DNA of 64,000 bases, taken from Nonomuraea endophytica (GTDB lineage Bacteria; Actinomycetota; Actinomycetes; Streptosporangiales; Streptosporangiaceae). Below are positions 26,146 through 33,314 of this stretch, piece by piece. The stretch is from contig NZ_JACHIN010000002.1 of NCBI RefSeq assembly GCF_014203235.1, forward strand, positions 241,245 to 305,244, in the 5' to 3' direction. Below the pieces are notes generated by a model, which saw only the letters and a program-made list of their open reading frames with translations, had not been told where the DNA came from and did no database searches. Position 1 is the first letter of the stretch. Each line of letters starts with the position of its first letter. Made by a program: the position numbers and the translations under genes.

Positions 26146-27605
26146 CCAACGGCGACCTGGCCACCCGGCTCGGCCCGGCGATCGCCCCCGACCCGCGCAG
26201 AGTGATCATCAAGCTCTTCGTGCCGGGTGAGGACGCCGCGCTGACCCGCACCCGCTCGGCCGCGCTCATCGACCGCGTCACCGGCCTCGACGAGGACACG
26301 GCCGCCGGCCTGCTCCAGGACGTGCTGCGCCGCTTCGGCGGGCGTCACGACGACCTCGAAGCGACCTTCGCGCACCACCACGACCTGGTCCGCCATCGTG
26401 TACGGCGCGACGCCGAGCTCTCCCTGACCGCCCGGCTCCTCGTCGGCGCCTACTTCAGCCACGAGTACGCCGTCGAGGGCGCGGCCGTGTGCAACCCCTC
26501 GATGGTCCCCCACCCGGATCAGAGCGGCCTGGCCCCGGGCACGCTCCGGGTGGCGATCAGCCTGCGGCAGATCGGCGAGGGACACCTGTCGTCCATCGGC
26601 TTCACCACCGCCGTGCTCGGCCCCGGCTCCGGCCTCGTCCTCGGCGAGCGCTCCGGCCCGCTGTCCACCGGGCGCGGGCATCCGGTCCGCCACCGGCGCG
26701 ACCTGCTCGCCGCCGACGCATGGGACAACGAGGTCTCGGCCGCCATGCTGAGGGCGCTGCCGGAACACTTCGACGACGACGACTTCGAGCGGACCATCGC
26801 CCGGCTCCCCGGCGACCTGCTCACCCGCACCACCGCGCAGCGGACGCTGGAGGAGCTGCGCCGGGCGATCCGCGCCGAGTACGCGGTGGCCTTCCCCGCC
26901 GAACTCCCCCTGCACCGGCGGGTGCTCTGGCCGTCGACGGCGGCCGAGCGCAACGGCATGGAGGACGCCCGTTTCGTGCAGGTCTTCGATGAGGACGGCA
27001 CCGCGTCGTACCGGGCGACCTACACCGCCTACGACGGGCAGCACATCCGTTCCCACCTGCTCGCCAGCGACGACCTGCGCCTGTTCACGATCACCCCGAT
27101 GCGCGGCCCCGCCGCCGCCAACAAGGGGATGGCGCTGTTCCCCCGCCCGGTCGCCGGGCGAAGGCTCGCACTGTGCCGTTCCGACGGCGAGGTCATCGGC
27201 CTCACCACCCTCGACCGGAACAACACGTGGCAGCCGCCGGTCCCGCTGCACGTCCCCCGCCGCGCGTGGGAGCTGATCCAGGTGGGCAACTGCGGCTCAC
27301 CCATCGAGACGGAGTACGGCTGGCTCGTCCTGACCCACGGCGTCGGCCCGATGCGCGACTACGCCATCGGCGCCCTGCTCCTCGACCTCGACAAGCCGGA
27401 CCGGGTCATCGCCGAACTCCCCGGCACGCTCCTGACCGCGGGCGGCGCGGAGCGCGACGGCTACGTCCCCAACGTCGTGTACTCGTGTGGCGGACTCCTG
27501 CACGCCGACGCCGTCTGGCTGCCCTATGGGGCCGGTGACACGCGGGTCGGGTTCGCGCGCGTACCTCTCGACCGTCTTGTCGAGGCGATGCGCCCACCGG
27601 CCTAG
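26142..27605 (+). CDS. GH130-family glycoside phosphorylase/hydrolase
   Basis: A 487-residue protein. The five-bladed propeller core of GH130 is recognisable in AERNGMEDARFVQVFDEDGT, the phosphate/substrate strand YTAYDGQHIRSHLLASDDLR, ANKGMALFPRPVAGR and the terminal GNCGSPIETEYGWLVLTHGV plus YAIGALLLDLDKPDRVI. GH130 members act on beta-1,2- or beta-1,4-mannosides. The N-terminal 130 residues form a helical domain seen in longer actinobacterial members. It ends at TAG within a CTAG shared with the convergent LysR gene. Confidence 0.85.
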   Translation: MTNGDLATRLGPAIAPDPRRVIIKLFVPGEDAALTRTRSAALIDRVTGLDEDTAAGLLQDVLRRFGGRHDDLEATFAHHHDLVRHRVRRDAELSLTARLLVGAYFSHEYAVEGAAVCNPSMVPHPDQSGLAPGTLRVAISLRQIGEGHLSSIGFTTAVLGPGSGLVLGERSGPLSTGRGHPVRHRRDLLAADAWDNEVSAAMLRALPEHFDDDDFERTIARLPGDLLTRTTAQRTLEELRRAIRAEYAVAFPAELPLHRRVLWPSTAAERNGMEDARFVQVFDEDGTASYRATYTAYDGQHIRSHLLASDDLRLFTITPMRGPAAANKGMALFPRPVAGRRLALCRSDGEVIGLTTLDRNNTWQPPVPLHVPRRAWELIQVGNCGSPIETEYGWLVLTHGVGPMRDYAIGALLLDLDKPDRVIAELPGTLLTAGGAERDGYVPNVVYSCGGLLHADAVWLPYGAGDTRVGFARVPLDRLVEAMRPPA

Positions 27606-28525
27606 ACCGCGTCGTCGCTGTGCCGGGTGGGCTCCAGCCAGCCGAGGCGTTCGGCGAGGTCTCTGGCGCTGTTGATGACGGTGGCGATGTGGGGCGAGGG
27701 GTTGGCGTCGTGCCACAGCAGTGACCAGGGGTAGTGCGTGGCGGGTTCGGTCAGGGGGCGCCAGGTGGTGCCCGGCCGGTTGGAGGTGCGGAAGGAGGAG
27801 GGCAGGCAGTGCACGCAGCGGTGCTGGAGGACGAGGTCGGCGGCGGCGCGGGTGCTCTCGACGGTTCCCTGGTAGATGGTGGGCGTGAAACCGGCCGAGC
27901 GGCACAGCTCGATGACGAGCTGGTTGAGCTCCGGGGTCTGGGACTCCTCGCCCAGCAGCAGCAACTCGTCGGCGAGTGCGGCGACGGGCACGTGGTCCAT
28001 GCCGGCCAGGCGGTGGTCCTCGGGAACCAGCACGCCGAGCGGATCGAGCCTGATCAGCTTGGACGCCACTCCCGCCGAGGTCTGGAGGGCCAGTCCGATG
28101 GCGATGTCCAGGCGGCCGTCGGCCAGCTGCCGGTACTGCTCGGGGGTGCCCGCCTCGACCTGGTGGATCCTGATCGCCGGGTGGGTGCGCTGAAGTTCGC
28201 GCAGGATCTGCGGCATGGAGTCGTATCCGGCGTCGATGATGCCGACGCGCAGCGTGGGCGCCGGCCCGACGGCGTTGCGCGCGGCCTGTACGGCCCGGCC
28301 CACGTGGTCGAGGATCAGCCGCGCCTCGACGAGGAAGGCGGCGCCCGCCGGAGTCAGGCCGACGTGGTGGGTGCTGCGGTCCAGGAGCACCACGCCCAGT
28401 TCGCGCTCCAGCCGCTGGATCTGCTGGCTCAGCGCGGACTGCACGATGTGCTCGCGGGCCGCCGCCCGGCCGAAGTGCAGCTCTTCGGCCAGCGTCACGA
28501 AATACCGCAGCTGCCGCAGTTCCAT
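27602..28525 (-). CDS. LysR-family transcriptional regulator
   Basis: A 307-residue LTTR. The helix-turn-helix segment MELRQLRYFVTLAEELHFGR continues to AREHIVQSALSQQIQRLERE. The effector domain starts near residue 88 with PTLRVGIIDAGYDSMPQILR. The ATG at 28525 sits behind GGGGTGG; an ATG 21 bases upstream is less likely. Its stop is shared with the GH130 gene. The target is unknown; no divergent enzyme gene lies immediately upstream. Confidence 0.92.
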   Translation of the reverse strand: MELRQLRYFVTLAEELHFGRAAAREHIVQSALSQQIQRLERELGVVLLDRSTHHVGLTPAGAAFLVEARLILDHVGRAVQAARNAVGPAPTLRVGIIDAGYDSMPQILRELQRTHPAIRIHQVEAGTPEQYRQLADGRLDIAIGLALQTSAGVASKLIRLDPLGVLVPEDHRLAGMDHVPVAALADELLLLGEESQTPELNQLVIELCRSAGFTPTIYQGTVESTRAAADLVLQHRCVHCLPSSFRTSNRPGTTWRPLTEPATHYPWSLLWHDANPSPHIATVINSARDLAERLGWLEPTRHSDDAV

Positions 28526-28584
28526 GCCCGCCACCCCTTTCTTCACCGGGCGGCGCTTCTACCCCCACTCTAGGTGCCTCGGGA

Positions 28585-28704
28585 TCAGTCCTTCGTCTTC
28601 AGTTCGGGCCGCTTGGGCTTGGTCGTGATCAGGCGGCCGCGGCGCGGCCTGAACCACTCCTTGACGGCCTGGACCTTGTTGTTGATCTGCCACCGCAGAC
28701 TCAT
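28585..28704 (-). CDS. Small basic protein, 39 residues
   Basis: A short frame starting at ATG 28704 with GGAGAGGAAA upstream: MSLRWQINNKVQAVKEWFRP opens an amphipathic helix, and the tail is Arg/Lys/Pro-rich (12 Lys/Arg in all). It lies 69 bases downstream of the desaturase gene on the same strand. It has a good ribosome site but is too short to assign. It may be a membrane-associating partner of the desaturase or a DNA/RNA-binding peptide. Confidence 0.5.
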   Translation of the reverse strand: MSLRWQINNKVQAVKEWFRPRRGRLITTKPKRPELKTKD

Positions 28705-28773
28705 CGCGGTTTCCTCTCCACTCGGCTCTGGAGCCTGAGTGTCCTGCTTGGTATTCGGCGTGGAAACGAGCAA

Positions 28774-29778
28774 TCAGCGGTAACGGTCATCACTGGAATC
28801 GATGACCGGGGCGCGGGCGCGGCGGCGCAGGATGCGGGCGGGGTCCGGCCAGTGGACGTCGCTCGCCCAGCCCAGCCGTTCGAACAGGCGGATCATGGCG
28901 GCGGACGGGTCGAGCTGCCCGCGCTGGAGGCCGTGGCGTGCGCAGGTGGGTTCGCTGTGGTGGCCGTTGTGCCAGCTCTCGCCGAACGACAGCAGGGCCA
29001 GGGGCCACAGGTTGGTGGACCGGTCGTGGCGGCGGGTCCTGAACGGCCTGCTGCCGATGACGTGGCACAGGGAGTTGACGCTCCAGGTGACGTGTTGCAG
29101 CAGCGCGACGCGGATCAGCCCGGCCCACAGGAAGGCGGTCAGGGCACCGTACAGTGTGCCGCTGATCGCCCAGCCGAGCAGGAACGGCAGCGTCAGCGAC
29201 AGCGCGCACAACGCGGGAAAGGCGCGCGCCACCCGGGACATGGCCCGATCGGCCAGCAGGTCGGGGGCGTAGCGGGTGATCGGCGTCCGGTCGTCGGAGA
29301 ACAGCCAGCCCAGGTGGGCGTGGGCAAGCCCCCGAAGCTGCCCGCGCAGGCCGGTGCCGTACCGGTAGGGAGAGTGGGGGTCGCCGGGCCGGTCGGTGAA
29401 GGCGTGATGGCGGCGGTGCACGGCGACCCAGTCGAGCACGTTGCCCTGGAAGCCCATCGACCCGGCGACCGCCAGGACCACCCGCAACCAGGGCCGGGCG
29501 GTGAAGGAGCCGTGGGTGAGCAGCCGGTGGAAGCCGATGGTCACGCCGAGCCCGGTCACCACGTAGAAGATCGCGGCGAGCAGCAGATCGGTGAGCGCGA
29601 TCCCCTGCCCCCACGACGCGAAGATCGCGACGACGAGCGCGATGAACGGCAGCACCACGATCGCCGCCGTCAGCCCCACCTGAACTCCGTTGGCCGGAGG
29701 GTGCTGTTCAGCCCCCGGGAACGGAGACCTGCCGTCGTAGTCCTGCCGGTCTTTGACCGGCGGTTCGGAGATGGTCAC
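28774..29778 (-). CDS. Membrane fatty acid desaturase (acyl-lipid/acyl-CoA delta-9 type)
   Basis: A 334-residue di-iron desaturase. All three histidine clusters are visible: GFHRLLTH near residue 83, HRRHHAF near 121 and HNGHHSEP near 267. Membrane segments VGLTAAIVVLPFIALVVAIF and the pair around LPFLLGWAISG are as expected. GTG start with AAAGGG upstream. It lies 18 bases downstream of the zinc finger gene, so they are probably one operon concerned with membrane fluidity. Confidence 0.92.
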   Translation of the reverse strand: MTISEPPVKDRQDYDGRSPFPGAEQHPPANGVQVGLTAAIVVLPFIALVVAIFASWGQGIALTDLLLAAIFYVVTGLGVTIGFHRLLTHGSFTARPWLRVVLAVAGSMGFQGNVLDWVAVHRRHHAFTDRPGDPHSPYRYGTGLRGQLRGLAHAHLGWLFSDDRTPITRYAPDLLADRAMSRVARAFPALCALSLTLPFLLGWAISGTLYGALTAFLWAGLIRVALLQHVTWSVNSLCHVIGSRPFRTRRHDRSTNLWPLALLSFGESWHNGHHSEPTCARHGLQRGQLDPSAAMIRLFERLGWASDVHWPDPARILRRRARAPVIDSSDDRYR

Positions 29779-29796
29779 GGGATCCCTTTCGTCGCT

Positions 29797-30108
29797 CTAG
29801 ACGATCCGTCGATGCACGAAGCACCATCGTGAGATCGGCGGTGGTCCCAGGACCGCGGCCACCGGGTGGTCGGTCTCCTGGTAGTGGGCCCTGGCGTGGC
29901 CGTTCCACGAACCATCGGAACAGGCCACCCAGCCGCAGGACAGGCACATCGTCAACCGCGACCAGGTCTGGCCGACGGCCAGACATTCCCGGCATTCGGC
30001 TGACATGTACTCCACGGCCTTGAGCTCGTCGGCGTGCTCGCAACGCGGGGCCTGACCGTTCGGCCCGGCCCGCGCGATCACGATCGGCCCTTCTGCTTCC
30101 AGGGGCAT
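29797..30108 (-). CDS. UBP-type zinc finger protein
   Basis: A 103-residue protein. The domain from CEHADELKAVEYMSAECREC through MCLSCGWVACSDG and GHARAHYQETDHPVAAVLG reproduces the Cys/His spacing of the ubiquitin-specific-protease zinc finger (ZnF-UBP). Bacterial members exist without any ubiquitin and are often beside redox or membrane genes. ATG at 30108 with GAGGGG upstream. It is the first gene of the desaturase operon. Function unknown. Confidence 0.87.
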   Translation of the reverse strand: MPLEAEGPIVIARAGPNGQAPRCEHADELKAVEYMSAECRECLAVGQTWSRLTMCLSCGWVACSDGSWNGHARAHYQETDHPVAAVLGPPPISRWCFVHRRIV

Positions 30109-30231
30109 CACGACCCCCTCACGGTGACGGCGACGCGAGCTGCGCCTACCGGTCAGCTACCAGTCAAGGGGAACGGCGTGCCATCGGAAACGCGCAATCC
30201 CAGCTAGCCTCATCAGCTACCGCGATAGCCG

Positions 30232-31482
30232 TTATCCCAGGCAGGAGCGGACGGCGTCGGCCAGGTTCGAGGCTCGCGGGTCGTCGGGGCGCAGGTCCCA
30301 GAGGTTGGTGACGTAGCCGAAGCCGACACCGGCGTCGGGGTCGGCGAAGCCGATCGAGCCGCCGGAGCCGGGGTGGCCGAACGATCCCGGTCCGAGCATC
30401 GGCAACGGCGGGCAGGAGCGCCAGAACCCGTGCGACATGGAGAAGGAGCGGTCGGCCGGGATGTTCAGCTCAGGCGGCAGCCCGTGCATGCGCGTCTTGT
30501 CGGTCTGGACGGCGATCGCCTTCTCGACGGTGGACGGGTCGAGCAGCCGCACGCCGTCGACGTCGCTCACCGTGGCGGCGTACATCCGGGCCAGCGACCG
30601 CGCGTCGGAGATGCCGTTGGCGGCCGGGAACTCCGCCGCGCGCCAGGCGCGGGTGCCGTAGTAGGCGACCGAGGGGTCGGCCATGTTGTCCAGCGCGCCG
30701 CCGAGCGACCCGGCGCGCATCGCCACCGAGTCCGGGCCCCACCCGGCGTTCATCCAGGCGGTGACGGTGTCCGCGTCCAGCCCGGTGCTCTTGATCATCC
30801 CGGCGGTCAGCTCCTCCACGCTGAACGGCGCGGCGTTGTCGATCCGGGCCAGGCGTCCCTCGTGTTCCTCCGGCAGCCCGACCCAGGTGCTCAGTCCGAG
30901 CGGAGCGGCCACCTCGTCGGCGAAGAACGTGCCGAGCGTCTTGCCGGAGATCCGGCGCACGAGCTCCCCGACCAGGTAGCCGTACGTGACGCCGTGGTAG
31001 ACGTGCTCGGTGCCCGGCTTCCACAGCGGCGGCTGCGCCTCGAGCGCCCGGATGACCGGGTCCCAGGCGCACGCCTGCTCGAAGGTCAGCGGCCCGTCGA
31101 CGACCGGCAGCCCGGCCTGGTGCGACAGCAGCCAGCTGACCTTGATCTCTTCCTTGCCATTGGCGCCGAACTCCGGCCAGTAGTCGACCACCGGGGCGTC
31201 GAGATCGAGCTCGCCACGTCGCACCAGCATGTGGGCGGCGATCGCGGTGAAGCCCTTCGTCGTGGAGGCGACCCGGACGATCGTGTCCTCGGCCCAGGGC
31301 CGGTTCGGCTCGCGGCCGGCGGGGTCGTCCACCTCGCGACCGGCGACGCCGCCCCACAGGTCGACGACCTTGCGGCCGTCCACGTAGACGCTGCACGCCG
31401 CACCCAGTTCGCCGGGATTGTCGAAGTTCGCCCGGAACGCGTCGGCCACCTTGCCCCAGCCGTTCTCAACACCGTTTTCCAT
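30232..31482 (-). CDS. Class-C beta-lactamase-fold serine hydrolase
   Basis: A 416-residue EstB/penicillin-binding-like protein. The nucleophile motif SxxK is STTK in VASTTKGFTAIAAHML, and the second motif YxY/N is seen in YHGVTYGYLVGELV. SFGHPGSGGSIGFADP near the C terminus is the third (HxG) box. Such enzymes are esterases, D-aminopeptidases or lactonases; true antibiotic hydrolysis is unlikely. No signal peptide, so intracellular. ATG preceded by GAGAGGG. It is divergent from the two-domain regulator across the ATTGCAAT array. Confidence 0.9.
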   Translation of the reverse strand: MENGVENGWGKVADAFRANFDNPGELGAACSVYVDGRKVVDLWGGVAGREVDDPAGREPNRPWAEDTIVRVASTTKGFTAIAAHMLVRRGELDLDAPVVDYWPEFGANGKEEIKVSWLLSHQAGLPVVDGPLTFEQACAWDPVIRALEAQPPLWKPGTEHVYHGVTYGYLVGELVRRISGKTLGTFFADEVAAPLGLSTWVGLPEEHEGRLARIDNAAPFSVEELTAGMIKSTGLDADTVTAWMNAGWGPDSVAMRAGSLGGALDNMADPSVAYYGTRAWRAAEFPAANGISDARSLARMYAATVSDVDGVRLLDPSTVEKAIAVQTDKTRMHGLPPELNIPADRSFSMSHGFWRSCPPLPMLGPGSFGHPGSGGSIGFADPDAGVGFGYVTNLWDLRPDDPRASNLADAVRSCLG

Positions 31483-31599
31483 CGTTGTAGCCCTCTCGGG
31501 AAGATTCGTTCACGAATGACTGAACTTCTGCGAAGGTACATTGCATTCACAGTTTGGTCAACATGCGATATTGCCCTTCTAACAGGAGTTATGAGTCAG

Positions 31600-31674
31600 C
31601 ATTGCAATGATTATGACGCTGATTGCAATGGATGATCACGTCCCGCATTGCAATGGAGCTGGAGTGATTGCATA
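31600..31674. promoter_or_regulatory. Array of ATTGCAAT operators
   Basis: The palindrome ATTGCAAT occurs at 31601-31608, 31622-31629 and 31647-31654 (two of them as CATTGCAATG), and a degenerate copy ATTGCATA is at 31667-31674. Centre-to-centre spacing is 21, 25 and 20 bases. The array fills the promoter of the regulator gene at 31710 and lies on the divergent side of the serine hydrolase gene. Confidence 0.75.
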
Positions 31675-31709
31675 CTGTGCCGCAGTCGGCAGATGGGAGA
31701 CGAGCGCCG

Positions 31710-32468
31710 ATGCCCGGAGACAGGCTCACCAACGAGGACCGTCAGCTCATCGCCGCCGGGCTGGCCGAGGGGCTCGGGTTCGCGGAGATCGGCCGGCGTC
31801 TCGGGCGGCCCGCCTCGACCGTCATGCGGGAGGTCAACCGCAACGGCGGAACCGACGGCTACCGGGCGCAGCGGGCGCAGGAGGCCACGAAGCGACGTGC
31901 CCGCCGGGAGAGGCGGGCCCAGTCTCCGCCGCCGCCCCTCGGCGACACCAGCCATGGCCGTGACCCCCAGGCGGTCCACGACTTCACGGAATCCTTCGCC
32001 ACGCTCCTGGAGCAGCAGGGGATGCCGCGCATGGCGGCCAGGGTGCTGGCCTGCCTGTGGGTCACCGACTCCGGCACCCTCACCGCCGCCGACCTGGTAG
32101 AGCGGCTTCGTGTCAGCCCCGCGTCGATCTCACAGACCATCGCCCTGCTCGAACAGCAGGGACTGATCAGGCGGGAACGCGCTCCGGGCGGACGCCGCGA
32201 ACGCTACGTCGTCGACGACGAGCTCTGGGTACGCTCCACGCTCGCGGCCCTGCGGATGAACGACGCCCTGGTCGCCGCCTCGCAGAGCGCGGCGGCGATC
32301 CTCGGCGCCACGACCCCGGCCGGCGTCCGCTTCGACGTCTCCGCCGAGTTCCTGCTCCTCGTGAACGGGGCCCTCCGGCAGGTCATGGAGCAATGGCAGG
32401 AAGGCCACGCCGCCCGGAAAGGGCTTCATGACGCCCTCACATCTGATAGCCGGAGGCGAGGGCGATGA
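31710..32468 (+). CDS. Two-domain regulator: IS30-like HTH plus MarR/GbsR-like domain
   Basis: A 252-residue protein. Residues 1-50 (LTNEDRQLIAAGLAEGLGFA, IGRRLGRPASTVMREVNRNG) match the HTH_38 DNA-binding domain of IS30 transposases. Residues ~85-250 are a GbsR/MarR-like winged helix (RMAARVLACLWVTDSGTLTA, then LVERLRVSPASISQTIALLE). There is no transposase catalytic domain, so the IS30-type helix has probably been recruited for regulation. ATG with GGGAGA upstream. The two DNA-binding units could read pairs of sites in the upstream array. The 3' end overlaps the convergent CPBP gene by 32 bases. Confidence 0.87.
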   Translation: MPGDRLTNEDRQLIAAGLAEGLGFAEIGRRLGRPASTVMREVNRNGGTDGYRAQRAQEATKRRARRERRAQSPPPPLGDTSHGRDPQAVHDFTESFATLLEQQGMPRMAARVLACLWVTDSGTLTAADLVERLRVSPASISQTIALLEQQGLIRRERAPGGRRERYVVDDELWVRSTLAALRMNDALVAASQSAAAILGATTPAGVRFDVSAEFLLLVNGALRQVMEQWQEGHAARKGLHDALTSDSRRRGR

Positions 32469-33234
32469 CGCCGACCACGGTCATCAGCAGCGCCGAGCCG
32501 GGGTGCATGGTGATCGAGATGCGGATGTCCTGCTTCTTCCAGGCGAGCCAGACGCCCGGGTAGAGGAAGACGAGCTTGGACAGGACCGTCCAAGGGGCCC
32601 AGAAGTGGTAGACGGAGAAGAAGAACGTGTTGAAGAACGGAGCCCACTTGCCGAGCTGCGGAAGGCGGGGCAGCAGGAAGCCGCGGAAGTAGTACTCCTC
32701 GATCAGGGGCAGGGTGAAGCCGGTGAACGGCGCGCAGATGAGCAGCGTGGTGAGCACGAGGTCCGGCGAGTAGCCCTGGAGGTAGGCGGTGCCGTCGGGG
32801 CCGGCGCCCTGGTAGTTCACCCAGGTGAAGAACCAGTCGTAGACGATGTTGTCCAGTGGGGTCAGCGAGAGGGAGACGACGGTCATCCACACGAGGCACG
32901 CGGCCCCCAGCCAGATGACCTTGCCGCGGGAGAGTGGTTTGTCGTGGTAGCGGACGACGCCCTTTATCGTGAAGCGGCCGGTCTGTTTCTTGCCCAGCCA
33001 CAGTAGGAACAGCTGGAGCGGGAAGAGCACGATCGCGAGGGCGATGGCCCAGGCCATGAAGATCGGGTAGCCCATGGACCGGACCAGGGGGGCGGCGATG
33101 AAGGCGTACACGGCGACGATTAACGCGCCGGGCACCAGGTGCAGTGCGATGGAGAACGGGACGGAGTGACGGTCGGCGAGGAGCTTCGCGACGAAGCCAT
33201 TCGTGTTGGCCGGGGCCGGGGTTGCTGTGTTCAT
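32437..33234 (-). CDS. CPBP-family (CAAX-protease-like) intramembrane metalloprotease
   Basis: A 265-residue polytopic protein. Motif 1 is EEYYFRGFLLPRL (Glu-Glu plus Arg, metal-binding) and motif 2 FFFSVYHFWAPW carries the histidine. There are about six transmembrane helices, starting with FSIALHLVPGALIVAVYAFI. In bacteria the family processes or gives immunity to peptides, or recruits partners in membranes. It lies 80 bases beyond the end of the adenylation-carrier protein gene and may or may not belong to the biosynthetic locus. Confidence 0.85.
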   Translation of the reverse strand: MNTATPAPANTNGFVAKLLADRHSVPFSIALHLVPGALIVAVYAFIAAPLVRSMGYPIFMAWAIALAIVLFPLQLFLLWLGKKQTGRFTIKGVVRYHDKPLSRGKVIWLGAACLVWMTVVSLSLTPLDNIVYDWFFTWVNYQGAGPDGTAYLQGYSPDLVLTTLLICAPFTGFTLPLIEEYYFRGFLLPRLPQLGKWAPFFNTFFFSVYHFWAPWTVLSKLVFLYPGVWLAWKKQDIRISITMHPGSALLMTVVGVIALASGYQM

Positions 33235-33314
33235 GCCGGGAAGTTTGTCTCCGCGCCCCTACACGGACCTGACATCGCTCTGACACGGCTACGCGTCGCC
33301 GTGAAAGCCCCAGG

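Noticed and set aside
31710-32468. IS30 transposase remnant
   Set aside because: Only the IS30-type helix-turn-helix is present. There is no DDE domain, terminal repeat or target duplication, and the remainder is an intact winged-helix regulator.
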